NCBI GenBank assembly: GCA_050633505.1
Contig: JBOEGQ010000005.1
Location: 1-64,000 of the forward strand
Direction: 5' to 3'
DNA: 64,000 nucleotides
Origin: UBA1672 sp050633505
Lineage (GTDB): Bacteria > Pseudomonadota > Alphaproteobacteria > Micavibrionales > Micavibrionaceae
Positions 35,944 through 46,900 of the stretch are shown here, in pieces (the first letter of the stretch is position 1; the number at the start of each line of letters is the position of its first letter). A program made the translations under genes and the position numbers. The notes below the pieces were generated by a model that had not been told where the DNA came from, ran no database searches, and saw nothing but the letters and a program-made list of their open reading frames with translations.

Positions 35944-37074
35944 ATGGGTATCTTAGATTTTGTCTCAGGGCTTCTTGAGGGCTCTGTCGGTAATAATATG
36001 GAGAATAAACAGGATGATGTGCGTAAAACCAAACGGCATCTTCAGGATGCGGGGTATTTTGACGAAGACGTGCAAGAGGTTGAAACCCCCTTTATCACAC
36101 GTAAAATGGATGAAGGGATTAAAGCCTTTCAACAGGATCAGGGATTGAAGGTTGATGGTATCCTGCGCCCGGGTGGAGAAACTGAGCGTGGATTATTTAA
36201 AGGTTCGCTCAATCGTCATTCTGTATCTGAAAGTGGAGATGACTTATCTGTGAAGGGTGACGATATGTCTGCGCAAGCACAGGAGAACCCCAAAAAGAAT
36301 GACCGCTCTGCCATTGGAGGGTTTGGACAGGTCGCCCAAAATGTCGATGCGACAGGTCGTATGATTACGGATGATTCTCCGCCTATTCCAGAACGAAAGC
36401 CACTAGATTCCCCTTTTCGTCCACCTATTCTAAAGGGGGTGGATAATAAGACGGTCATAGAAGAAGTGGTTAAGCATGAAACGCCCATATTCCATATGTA
36501 TAAAGATTCTGCAAAAGGGGGGGGACGTGTTACTGTGGGAACTGGTTTTTTACTCAATAATGTGGAAGATGCAAAGAAATTACCCTTTACTGTTCCTGAT
36601 AGAAAAGGGGGGCGCCGTCCGGCCACAGATGTGGAAATTGAAAGGGCTTTTGAGAAGATCAAGAATATTCATAATGACAATCATAAAGCAAAATCCTTTG
36701 AACCTGGTAAAGGACAAAAAGCACTAGAGAATGCTTTAGATGATCTTCGTTTACCAGAGGATGCTGAACGGAGAATATTGGATGTAAAAATACGCGAACG
36801 TGCCAGAGACGCCATGCAGAAATTAAAAAATGATGGTATTAATCCTAATGGCTTGCCCCCTTCCATTAAAAAGCTGGTTTTTGATTTACAATATAATAAT
36901 GGTTTAGGTGGTCCAAAAAGTAGAGCTCATTTGTTTAATCCTATTCGTAATCGGAATTGGGCAAAGGTTAAAGAAGCAGTTAGGCGATACCCAATTGATA
37001 AGGAAAGGGATGCATGGCGTCTAAAACAGGTAGATGAAGCGCAAGCTTGGGAAAGAATAAAAGGCACAAAATAG
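35944..37074 (+). CDS. Peptidoglycan-binding domain + GH24-like lysozyme protein
   Basis: The 376-aa protein has a PG_binding_1-like domain at about residues 25-80 (VRKTKRHLQDAGYFDE ... MDEGIKAFQQDQGLKVDG). After a polar linker, a C-terminal lysozyme-like domain follows, with E179 in KHETPIF, D188 in YKDSAKGG and T197 in VTVGTG. This matches the E-D-T triad order of T4-type GH24 muramidases. A late QYNNGLGG helix is also family-like. There is no signal peptide; the N-terminus is MGILDFVSGLLEGSVG. It could be a phage-type endolysin, a secretion-system muramidase or a toxin. AAGGAAAA precedes the ATG at 35944. It converges with the next gene (4 bp). Confidence 0.72.
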   Translation: MGILDFVSGLLEGSVGNNMENKQDDVRKTKRHLQDAGYFDEDVQEVETPFITRKMDEGIKAFQQDQGLKVDGILRPGGETERGLFKGSLNRHSVSESGDDLSVKGDDMSAQAQENPKKNDRSAIGGFGQVAQNVDATGRMITDDSPPIPERKPLDSPFRPPILKGVDNKTVIEEVVKHETPIFHMYKDSAKGGGRVTVGTGFLLNNVEDAKKLPFTVPDRKGGRRPATDVEIERAFEKIKNIHNDNHKAKSFEPGKGQKALENALDDLRLPEDAERRILDVKIRERARDAMQKLKNDGINPNGLPPSIKKLVFDLQYNNGLGGPKSRAHLFNPIRNRNWAKVKEAVRRYPIDKERDAWRLKQVDEAQAWERIKGTK

Positions 37075-37078
37075 CAAA

Positions 37079-37867
37079 CTATTCGTAATTTGCTTGCAGG
37101 GGGTCTGTTATATAGAGTTTCTTAGCAGTGATAGGCATATCTTTATCTAGGTAAAATATTTTAAATGCGTCGACATATATATGCTTATTCTGGCTGCAAG
37201 CGTTTTTCGCCCCGTCACATATGTAGTCATCCGTGTCTAGATAAGATCCGGAAAAAATGAGGTGGTCGTTACTAGGGTGGAGTTCTATGGAATCAATATG
37301 TTCATTCTTACGCCCCTCAATTTCCCTGTCAGATATCCAAGGATTAATTCGGCAACGATGCCAGAACGGTAGATTATCAATTAATATGTCATCATTCTGT
37401 TTTATAGTGACTGAAAATGTGAAGACTCCACCACATTCTCCATTCGGATTGGTATTAAAAAAATAGGGCTCAATATGAATATCGTATGTGCGTGGTGCTT
37501 GTGTTCCGTCTGGGCGTTCTTCAATTAATGTGCAAGAGGTCTGAATCGGGTCTTTTACAATCATTCTGGTATCACGCGGGTCTTCAGATGGTGTTCCGTT
37601 ATCATTGTGCAATCGTATGTAATCAACCATCGTGCGGATTTCCCGAATACCGTGGGCTTTCCAAAGCTTCTTTTGATTGTCATGGGAACGCTTTGCGGCG
37701 ATCTCGCCATTGGCACCGAAAGTGTTTATTTTTAAGGTATTAAGATCTTTGATGCACTGAACTTGAACAAATTCATTCACGGTATCTGCTTGTGCGCTTT
37801 GGCTATAAAAGAGGCAAAGGCTTATGTACAAGGCAGCGATAAGGGAACAATATCTACGGGCATTCAT
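37079..37867 (-). CDS. Secreted hypothetical protein
   Basis: A 262-aa protein with a clear Sec signal peptide: MNARR, a hydrophobic core SLIAALYISLCLFY, then a cleavage site at SAQA-DT (after residue about 27). The mature part is mostly beta-rich and has several cysteines (QCIKD, TSCTL, GECGG, HRC, YICDGAKNAC), which could form disulfides in the periplasm. No domain is recognised. It converges with the lysozyme-like gene and is divergent from the Zur-controlled operon across a 186-bp spacer. A partner (for example immunity) of the lysozyme-like protein is conceivable but unproven. Confidence 0.65.
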   Translation of the reverse strand: MNARRYCSLIAALYISLCLFYSQSAQADTVNEFVQVQCIKDLNTLKINTFGANGEIAAKRSHDNQKKLWKAHGIREIRTMVDYIRLHNDNGTPSEDPRDTRMIVKDPIQTSCTLIEERPDGTQAPRTYDIHIEPYFFNTNPNGECGGVFTFSVTIKQNDDILIDNLPFWHRCRINPWISDREIEGRKNEHIDSIELHPSNDHLIFSGSYLDTDDYICDGAKNACSQNKHIYVDAFKIFYLDKDMPITAKKLYITDPLQANYE

Positions 37868-37993
37868 GATTGAAATATAACGCGTAGAATAGAATTATGA
37901 AAGAGGTGAAAGAAAGTTTTCGGATGGACTAAATTAAAGGGATGTTCTTTTAAAAATGGACGTTACAATAAAGCATATATTGATTTTAATAGT

Positions 37994-38006
37994 GTTATAA
38001 TATAAC
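37994..38006 (+). promoter_or_regulatory. Zur box (zinc-uptake regulator operator)
   Basis: GTTATAATATAAC is a perfect inverted repeat (GTTATA-A-TATAAC) and equals the core of the proteobacterial Zur consensus (GTTATAnTATAAC). It overlaps a TATAAT -10-like hexamer (37996-38001) and lies 48 bp before the ABC ATPase start. Zn-loaded Zur would repress the operon when zinc is plentiful. Confidence 0.8.
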
Positions 38007-38053
38007 GATAATGCAGTGCCATATTATAAGATTTCAAGAGGCAGAATAAGCGT

Positions 38054-38677
38054 ATGTTATTTGATGTTAAGAATATTGAGTATCGAACAGAGGATCACCT
38101 CATTCTGGATAAATACAGTGTGAGTGTTCATGAGGGGAACCATCTTCTGCTTCTTGGTGCTTCAGGGTGTGGAAAGACCACATTGATGAATCTTATGGCG
38201 GGTTTGTTAAAGCCAAGTTCCGGTGATATTGGCTATCAGGATACGCGTTATGCATCACTCTCAGAAGATCAAATGGATAAGTTGCGCGCAGAAAATTTCG
38301 GGTTTGTATTTCAAAAGCTGCACCTGATCGGGCATTTAAGTGTTGCGCAGAATATTGCCCTTGCGCAAACTGACCCTAACCCCTCTCATATCCACGAGTT
38401 AATGAATGACCTTGATCTATCCGGTAAAGAGGGGCGTAAAGCGCGCGATTTAAGTGTCGGCGAAGCGCAGCGTGTGGCAATTGCGCGGGCGGTGGCCAAT
38501 TCCCCTAAGGTTATTTTTGCAGATGAACCGACTTCTGCGCTTGATGATATGAATACCGGAAAGGTTATGGACTTAATCTTTTCTCAAGCGACGAAAACGG
38601 GCGCTACCGTTATCGCGGCAACGCATGATGCGCGTATTAAGGGGCACTTTAAAATAGTATTGGAGATGACGGCATGA
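38054..38677 (+). CDS. ABC transporter ATP-binding protein (LolD/MacB-like) of a Zur-controlled zinc system
   Basis: A 207-aa ATPase: Walker A GASGCGKTT (35-43), signature LSVGEAQRVAIARA (instead of LSGGQ) and Walker B VIFADEPTSALDD. Its closest type is the LolD/MacB/FtsE branch that pairs with FtsX-like permeases. Gene order ATPase-permease-DUF3299 matches Pseudomonas PA4064-PA4066 and the Vibrio Zrg zinc-uptake system; the Zur box upstream supports a zinc role. Its stop TGA overlaps the permease ATG (ATGA, 4 bp). The exact zinc mechanism is not established here. Confidence 0.85.
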   Translation: MLFDVKNIEYRTEDHLILDKYSVSVHEGNHLLLLGASGCGKTTLMNLMAGLLKPSSGDIGYQDTRYASLSEDQMDKLRAENFGFVFQKLHLIGHLSVAQNIALAQTDPNPSHIHELMNDLDLSGKEGRKARDLSVGEAQRVAIARAVANSPKVIFADEPTSALDDMNTGKVMDLIFSQATKTGATVIAATHDARIKGHFKIVLEMTA

Positions 38678-39912
38678 ACGATATGATCTTGGTGTTATCT
38701 TCTTTAAAGGCGCGTTGGCTAAACAGTGTGTTATCCGTTTTTTTAACTGCATTCGGTGTTATGCTGGCATTGCTTATTGTCCAGTTTGGCCATCATGTTC
38801 AAAACCGCCTCACCGCCGATGGGAAAGGTATTGATATTGTTGTCGGTGCGAAAGGTAGTCCGCTACAACTTATTTTATCCTCTGTTTATCACATTGATAT
38901 TCCGACGGGGAATATCCCCTATGACAAGGCTCGAAAGTGGATGAAACATCCGCAAATAAAGGACGCGATACCGTTGGCTCTTGGTGATAATTGGCGGGGG
39001 TATAGAATTGCAGGCACGACGTTATCGTATATGGATCATTACGGGGTGCATTTGGCAGAAGGGCGTGTCTGGGACAAGGCATTTGAGGCTGTTGCCGGCT
39101 CTGCGACAGGTCTTAAAATTGGCGATACATTCTCAGGGGCACATGGCTTATCCGAAGGCGGACATGTACATGAAGAGCAATATTATGAAGTAACAGGTGT
39201 AATGGAACCAAGCGGGACAGTCCTTGACCGTCTTATCCTGACGTCACTTGATTCCGTTTTAGAGCTCCACGGGCAGGAAAGTGTAAAAGATAACCATAAA
39301 GGGCATGATCATCACGGACATGACCATCATGATCATGGGCATAAAAGCCACAATAAACAGACGAAAAAACCTGAAATTACGGCCTTGCTTCTTACCACTA
39401 AGTCGCCGATTGCCAATATTAACGTACCGCGCAGTATCAATCGTGACAGCATGTTACAAGCGGCCAATCCTGCATTGGAGATAACGCGCTTAACCTCTAT
39501 GCTTGGTTTGGGATCACAAAGTTTTGCGATGCTTTCAGTTGTGTTAATTGCAATTGCATCTTTAAGCATCTTCGCAGGATTAGCAGGAAGTCTTGAAAAC
39601 CGTATGGGAGATCTTGCCGTTTTGCGGGCTATTGGTTATTCCAAAAGACGCATATTCAAAATTATAACCTTAGAAGGAATGTTGATTGTTATTGGCGGGC
39701 TGATACTTGGTATTATTATGGGGTTGGGTGGTTTTGCAGCTTTAGTTCACATTATTACCCCTTTAAACACAAGCGGAGCGAAGTTTGGTTTTACACCTGA
39801 GTTTATTCTGATAATTTCAGGTGTGTCTTTTGCAGGATTTGTTGCGGCAATATTACCTGCATTGCGCGCTTCGAAGGTGGACGTTGCACGCCAGCTTTCA
39901 AATAATGCGTAA
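38674..39912 (+). CDS. FtsX-like ABC permease with His-rich extracytoplasmic loop
   Basis: The 412-aa protein has an N-terminal membrane helix (WLNSVLSVFLTAFGVMLALLIV), a large periplasmic MacB-PCD-type domain and three C-terminal helices (FtsX fold) ending SKVDVARQLSNN. Residues 211-226 carry nine histidines within 16 residues (GHDHHGHDHHDHGH...), a likely Zn2+-binding loop facing the periplasm. With the ATPase upstream and the Zur box it is the membrane part of a zinc-responsive transporter or lipid/lipoprotein mover that helps under zinc starvation. It is followed 7 bp later by the DUF3299 gene. Confidence 0.85.
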   Translation: MNDMILVLSSLKARWLNSVLSVFLTAFGVMLALLIVQFGHHVQNRLTADGKGIDIVVGAKGSPLQLILSSVYHIDIPTGNIPYDKARKWMKHPQIKDAIPLALGDNWRGYRIAGTTLSYMDHYGVHLAEGRVWDKAFEAVAGSATGLKIGDTFSGAHGLSEGGHVHEEQYYEVTGVMEPSGTVLDRLILTSLDSVLELHGQESVKDNHKGHDHHGHDHHDHGHKSHNKQTKKPEITALLLTTKSPIANINVPRSINRDSMLQAANPALEITRLTSMLGLGSQSFAMLSVVLIAIASLSIFAGLAGSLENRMGDLAVLRAIGYSKRRIFKIITLEGMLIVIGGLILGIIMGLGGFAALVHIITPLNTSGAKFGFTPEFILIISGVSFAGFVAAILPALRASKVDVARQLSNNA

Positions 39913-39918
39913 AGGCAC

Positions 39919-40557
39919 ATGATGAATAAGCATAAGCTGAAACGTGTTGGGAAAATTATTGTGAAATCGTTATTTACGGTGCTCGTTGTTGGAGCCGTTG
40001 GTGTGTTATTTTTGACAGGGGCGATGAAAACCCCGGAAAACCCCTTATCGCATGAGGACGTAACGCCGCATAAGTCTTTGGTTTTTGAGGAATTCACCAC
40101 CTATACAGAAACAATCACGCCAGAGCCCCCGGATCTTCTTAAACTTATACCTGATTATGTCGAAATTCCCGAAGGCGGTACATCTTGGAACGTTTTTGGT
40201 GGAACCAAAGAGCATGAATATACATATGAGGAAGACGAAGACTTTGTATATATGGGCGTTCGACCTGAGTTCTCAGAAGATTTAAAGAAATTAAATGGCT
40301 CTACCATTACAATACAAGGGTATATGTTTCCGTTGGAAGCAAGCGAGAAGCAAAAACTTTTCTTGCTCGGCCCGTTTCCGGCAAGTTGCCCATACCATTA
40401 CCACGTTCCGCCAAAACTTATTATAGAGGTGCATGTGAAAGCACCATTGGCGTTTTCTTATGATGCCGTCAATATCAAGGGTGAGTTGGAGCTTGTCTCT
40501 GAAGACCATGAATATAATGTCTTCTATCGTTTGAAAAATGCGGAGATCGTTTTATGA
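39919..40557 (+). CDS. DUF3299 family membrane-anchored protein
   Basis: A 212-aa protein with one N-terminal membrane anchor (IIVKSLFTVLVVGAVGVLFLTG) and a periplasmic domain. The DUF3299 core is visible: ITIQGYMFPLEASEKQKLFLLGPFPASCPYHYHVPPKLIIEV, with a Cys and two His in CPYHYHVPP that could coordinate metal. PA4066 of the Zur-regulated PA4063-PA4066 operon is of the same family, to my knowledge. It may accept or deliver zinc or another periplasmic ligand. Its TGA overlaps the next ATG by 4 bp. Confidence 0.82.
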   Translation: MMNKHKLKRVGKIIVKSLFTVLVVGAVGVLFLTGAMKTPENPLSHEDVTPHKSLVFEEFTTYTETITPEPPDLLKLIPDYVEIPEGGTSWNVFGGTKEHEYTYEEDEDFVYMGVRPEFSEDLKKLNGSTITIQGYMFPLEASEKQKLFLLGPFPASCPYHYHVPPKLIIEVHVKAPLAFSYDAVNIKGELELVSEDHEYNVFYRLKNAEIVL

Positions 40558-40739
40558 GCGATGAAGAACGCAAGAAAGAGATCGAAAAATTCAAAAAATT
40601 AATGGACGTGCTCTCCGATGGCTATCAAAAACCTGATATGGCCAAGCTTAGCCGTGAAGAGCAGGACAAAATAATTCGTGAAGAACTAGAAGCTTATCGT
40701 AAGTGTAAGCGGGAACAAAGCGGCAAGACAATCCATTAA
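40554..40739 (+). CDS. Small charged protein at the end of the zinc operon, 61 aa
   Basis: It begins in a 4-bp overlap (ATGA) with the DUF3299 gene, a sign of coupled translation and so of a real gene. The protein is cytoplasmic, highly charged and predicted all-helical (SDEERKKEIEKFKKLMDV ... EELEAYRKCKREQSGK). One Cys and no His cluster are present, so it is probably not a metal store. Function unknown. No clear terminator follows, but the next gene is 195 bp away. Confidence 0.6.
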   Translation: MSDEERKKEIEKFKKLMDVLSDGYQKPDMAKLSREEQDKIIREELEAYRKCKREQSGKTIH

Positions 40740-40844
40740 TTGTCTGTTGAAGTGTGAATACCCAAAATTCGTCGTGCCTTTTTCCAAATATAGACAAGAT
40801 ATGTGCATAAATCTGTGCATAAACAGGTGTTTAACGCACTGAAA

Positions 40845-40867
40845 TAATGATTTGCACTAAATCATTA
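40845..40867. promoter_or_regulatory. Perfect 9-bp-arm palindrome near the adhesin promoter
   Basis: Arms TAATGATTT (40845-40853) and AAATCATTA (40859-40867) are perfectly complementary around a 5-bp centre. A TATAAT hexamer follows at 40870-40875, so the palindrome covers the -35 region. This arrangement suits a dimeric regulator. The repeated TGTGCATAAA (40802 and 40814) lies just upstream. Regulator unknown. Confidence 0.5.
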
Positions 40868-40934
40868 CATATAATGGTACTTCTATTCGTAAATTCACAT
40901 TCGTGAAATATCCTATTCTGGAGCACATATCATA

Positions 40935-43900
40935 ATGTCACTTAGGCGTATCGTCCGTCACCTTATCCAAGGGTGCATCTGCTTTGTTATAACAGCATCT
41001 TACAGTAGTGCTGCGTTCGCTGGGTTGGGGGCGTCTGTTACACTTGTCACAGGGCAACCAACATCGATCAATCCCGGTGAAACAACGCAGTTGGAAATAA
41101 CGCTATCTAACAATAATACTGCGGCTGCTATTACAGGGGTGGCCTTTTCGAACCTTCTTCCCGGTACATTACCCGATGGCCTTCGCATTAGTGGCGTTGC
41201 GAGTTATAACTGTACTGATCCATCTGTACCATCGACATCTACAGGCGTTGGAACACTTACAGCGGTGGATGGTACACAAACGATTTCATTAACTGGTGGT
41301 GTTATCCCTGCACGTGATGCAGGAAGCAGTACAGACGGTACATGTACCATTATCATTCCTGTTACGGCGGGGTCTTCAAACGGTGCATCGGCGACATATA
41401 ATTATGAAATTGTGAATGGTGCGGTGACAGGCAATGATGGCGGTGCTGTCGCGAATAGTGGCGCGGTTAACCAAAGTGTGAATGTGTTAAGTATTCCGCT
41501 TCCGACAATTGATAAATCCTTTGGCAGTTCAACCCTTATACTTGGTGGAAATGCAACAACATTAACAATTACGATAGGCAATACCAGTGTTGTTGACCTA
41601 CCGAATGTCAATGTTACGGATACCTTTCCGTTGCTTGGTGGAACCCCTTTGATACAGGTGGCAACACCGACCAATGCAACAACGACATGTACGGGTGGTG
41701 GTACGCCTGCCACATTCAGTCCCGTTGCAGGTGGCGTGTCTGTCAGTGCAACAGGTGCGACAGTTGCAGCCGGAGAGACATGTACCATTACAGTCGATGT
41801 AGAAGCACGTCAGACAAACGGCCTATACCAAACCGGTTTTGTAAATAACACGATCAACGGTACAACGGATTTTAGTAATGATTTAGGTCTTATCCCGTCC
41901 AATGCATCTGCGCAAGTGCGTACACGTTCCCCGCTACGCGTTGATAAATCCTTTAATAATGCCGCGATCGCCAGCAGTCAAAGTGATACATTTGATGTTG
42001 TTTTTACAAATGATGGCGATGCCTCACTTGTCATTAATTCATTTACAGATAGTCCAATAGATGGCGTTGGGGATTTGGCATATGGCCTCAAAACAAATGG
42101 CGTACCCAGCATGTCTTGTACAGGCGGTGGCACGCCCGGAACATTTGCACGCACAACCAATGATCTTGGGGTGACACAAACAGGTAATACGACCATCGCG
42201 GCGGGGCAAAGTTGTACATTGACCACCAACTTTACCGCGACGGCACAGACACCGAATGTACCGATATCCTTTACCAATACGATCGCCGAAGGGGCAGTTG
42301 GCACGGTCACACCGGGCATCGTATCGGAAACCACATCTGCATCTTTATTGGTATCGGATGAACTGCGTGTTTTAAAGACAGTGTCTCCGTCAAACCCTGC
42401 GCCCGGTAACCCCGTACAATACACAGTAGAAGTACAAAACTGGTCAAGTTCTGCGATTAATAATATTGAAACCACAGATACATTCACAAACGGCCAGACA
42501 TTCTTAACCGGAACAATTGGTGGTATTGATTTTACACCAACCCTTTCCGGGACTGGATGTGTCGGGTTAACCGTGCCGAGCATCACGGGTGCAACCAGTG
42601 CATCGCTTACTATTGGTACCTTGCCTGCACGTATAAATGCGTTTACCCCTGGTAGCTGTACACTTACATTCTGGAGCATGACAGACACGACGGCGGGTGA
42701 TGGTTCGGCCGTTAGTAACACCATAAATGCAGGGGATGTTTGTTATAATGCAGGTGCAACCTGTAATGGTAGCGCGTCAAATACCACATCATCCAGCGTG
42801 GATGCCGACACATTTACGGCGGATAAGTCTTTCTCTCCTGCCGGGCCATTGGCTGAGAATGCCATTTCTACAATGATGTTTACCTTAAGTAACCTTTCGG
42901 CCAATCCGATTACCGCGGCAACGTTAAGTGATACTTTGCCTGCTGCGAATTCAGGTTCAGGGCAATTACGCATTGCAACGCCACCAAATGCCGCCACCAC
43001 ATGTAGCGGAGGGGTAATTACAGCCGTTGCAGATTCAACCTCTCTTACAATGAATGGCGCAACTATTCCTGCGCGTGCAAGCAGCGGAACAGGTGCGGCC
43101 GGAACGTGTACCGTGCAAGTTGACGTGATCGGCGCGGCTGGTGTCTATGACAATACCACAACAATTGCGGGAACGCAGAGCTTTGGTGATGGCACGACAG
43201 ATCCAATTGGCCCTATTAGTTCTAATACTGAACGCATTACCTATACATCTTCGCTTTCTGCAACCAAAACATTTACACCAAGCAGTGTTTCCTCAGGTGG
43301 TATGTCCACCGTAATTGTGCGCCTTTCTAATGGTGGTGACATCGCATTAACAGGGGTAAATATGACAGACCCGTTGCCTGCGGGAATGATATTGGCCACG
43401 CCACCCAACGCACAAACAACATGTGCGGGGACTGCTGTATTCACAGGCAATGCGGGGGATTCTTCCGTGTCTGTATCTGGTGTAGAAATAGCGGCTAACG
43501 GCACTTGTGATGTTTTGTTCGATGTTGTTGCAACAGGTGCAGCAAATTGGGTTAATACAATTCCGGCCGGTAATATTACCGCAGATGGTGGTGTTGAAAA
43601 CCAAACAGCAGTCATTGGCACATTGAACTTTAACGCACCCACAGGAATTACGGTCGCAAAGGCCACAAACCCAAGTACCTTGACATTCCCCGGACAGACA
43701 AGTGTCCTGACGGTAACTCTGACAAACAGTACGCAGGCCGTTACAAATCTGGGCTTTACAGACTATTTCACCATTGATGGGACATCGGGTGCGGCGGCAA
43801 ATGGTATGCGTATATCGTCAACGCCAAATGCCAGCACAACATGTCCGGGCGGTGTTGTAAGTGCAATGCCGGATGACACATCATTTTCTTTGTCAGGTGC

Positions 43901-46900
43901 ATCTTTATCGGCCTCTGCAACGTGTGAGGTAACGGTTAATGTTACCTCTATTGTGATTGGCGGAATTACAAACTTTATTCCAAGTGGCGGTGTCACAACA
44001 GATCAGGGGTTAAGCAATAGTGGTGCGGCAACGACAAGTCTGACGACTCAGGGGAACCTTGGTGTGACAAAAAAATTCACACCGAATTTGATTGCGCCGG
44101 GTGATCGGTCACGATTACGTATTACGTTTTTCAATCCAACCGCGCAACCTGCCGCCGATGTTAGTGTAACGGATAATTTGCCTGCAGGTGTTGTTGTACC
44201 GCCGAGTGCAAATCCAACCACAACATGTCTGGGAGCCAGTGTTTCGACACCAACATCCGCGCAAGTCAGTGTGAATGGTGCCAATATTCCGGCGGCTTCG
44301 GGCGGTGTTGCGGAAACATGTTATTCAGAAATTGATGTGACAGCCGCCGCCGCAGGGGATTATACCAATACCATTCCGATTGGCGATGTTACGGGTACAA
44401 TCGGGGGAATTCCATCTCAAAACTCTCAACCCGCATCAGATATTTTATATGTGAAGGCGCCTTTAACAATTAACAAGGCGATTGGTGGTTTCACACTGGA
44501 TAGCGGCAATCCTGCAGGCTTTACCACAGGTAGCGCCTCACGCGCGGTTGGTGCAACGGCGCCATTGGTTATATCACTGACAAACTCGAATACTGATCCG
44601 TTGACGCAGGCATCTGTAACGGATGTATTGCCTGCCGGTCTTGTGATTGCACAAACGCCTTCTGCGTCGACGACCTGTACAAATGGTGTTGTGAATGCAC
44701 CTGCATCTTCAACGACAGTGACTTTGACAGGTGCAACAATTCCTGCGAGTGGCAGTTGTACTTTCACTGTTCAAGTGCTTAGCAATATTACAGGCACATA
44801 TGTTAATACAATTGCCGCAGGTGACGTTACCACGTTTGAAGGCGTTACAAACGAAGAACCGACAAGTGCGGAAATTATGATTTCCTCACCGCCAAGTGTC
44901 GCGAAAGAATTCTCACCATCTGTTATTGCGGCAGGTGGCACATCCACCATGACCATTTATCTGGGGAATGAGAATGATAGTGCGATAACCCTAACATCTT
45001 TATTTACGGATACACTGCCAACTGCACCGGGAAACGTATTGGTTGCGGGTACACCCAATATTACCAAAACGTGTCCCGGAACCGTCACGGCAAGCGCAGG
45101 AAGCGGGACAATTACATATGCAAATGGTGCAACTATTCCTGTTGGTGGTTGTACGATTAGCGTCGATGTAACCGCATCAACGCCGGGTGTTCATACCAAT
45201 AATATTTCTGCAGGTGAATTACAGACTGACTTCGGTAATAACCCGGATCCCGCAAATGCAGAATTAACCGTTAGTACGTTGGGGCATATTTCAGGACGTG
45301 TATTTCAGGATAACAACGTTATACCAAACGGCACATATGAACCTGCAACAGACTCTGCACTGCCCGGTATATCTATAGAATTACGTTCAGGCGCGACATG
45401 TTCCGGTGGTCTTCTAAGCACCGCAATAACAGACGCAGCGGGTAATTATACGTTCTCATTGTTGAGTGCAGGAACATATTCTGTGTGTCAAAATGCGCAA
45501 CCAACCGACACCACAAATGGTATGACGAGCGCAGGAACAATTATCGCCACAAACGGTAGCACAGGAGTCGTCGGTACGGCATCCAACCCAACCACAACAA
45601 GCAGCCAAATCATTGCAATTACCCTGAATAATGATGGCGGGTCAGGTGAAACATCAGGCTCAATCAATAATAATTTTGCAGAGATCGCACCATCGACAAT
45701 CTCGGGACGCGTTTTCTTTGATGAGAATAATAACGGGATACAAAACGGTGCGGATAACGGTATCGATACTGTTACGATTGAGCTTCTCAATAGTGTGAAC
45801 ACCGTCATTGCGACAACTACAACAGATGCCAATGGTGATTATAGTTTCACGGGGCTTTTACCTGACACATATTCTGTGCGTGAACCCAATCAGCCCGCAA
45901 ACACAAATAACGGTATGACTGTTGCCCCTGCCATAGATAATGGTGGAACGGCAGGTACACCAACAGGTGTCGGTACGCTGCCCAGTCAAATATCAACCAT
46001 TATCCTTCCGCCAAATACAGATGCCACAGGCCATAATTTTGCAGAGATACCATATACGCGAACAATAATGGGATCTGTATTTTTTGACTATGATAACAAC
46101 GCCACCCAAAACGGTGTTGATTACGGCATTGAAAACGTCACATTGAATTTAAGCGGTACGGATGTGAACGGTACACCTGTCAGTACAAGCACGCTGACAT
46201 CGACCAATGGTACATATAGCTTTTCTTCTTTGCCGGAAGGAACATATTCCATCACACAATCTGCGCAGCCAACAGGTACGACAAACGGCACAACAACTGC
46301 CGGAACAACAGGCGGTACGGCAAGTAACCCAAGCGCAACAACCAGCCAGATTATAAATATTGATTTAACAGGTGCGAACACGCTTTCTGCCGGAAATGAT
46401 TTCCCTGAAATTCCGATTACTACACCGGATTTAACAATCGTAAAAACGCACAGCCCTGCAAGCTTTGCCGCCGGATCATCAACGGGTATTTTCACCATTA
46501 CCCCAAGTAATATTGGTGGCGCGGATAGCACAGGTACAATCACCATCACAGATACCTTGCCTGCGGGATTAACTCTGGCTTCTATTCCTGTTGGTACGGA
46601 TTGGTCATGTTCAGGCAGTATTGGCGGATCATCCTTTACCTGTACGACGCTTGCGGTTATTTCATCCTCTGCAACAGGAAACGATATATCTTTCCGTGTT
46701 TTCACCGATGCGGGGGCGACTGGGCAACTTCTAACAAACCAAGCCGTCATTTCCGGTGGTGGTGAGCCTCCGGGTTTTGAGAATAACAACACCGCGATGG
46801 ATACGGTTGGTATCTCCACCATCGCAACGGTTTCCGGTACAATATGGCGTGATGATAACCATGACCGTCAAATTGATCCGGGTGAAGAGTTGGTTGAGGG

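Noticed and set aside
41500..45300. Repeated motifs as a CRISPR array or DNA satellite
   Set aside because: Repeats are protein-level DUF11 domains of varying length with diverged DNA; no constant spacer/repeat pattern. No CRISPR array was seen in the window.
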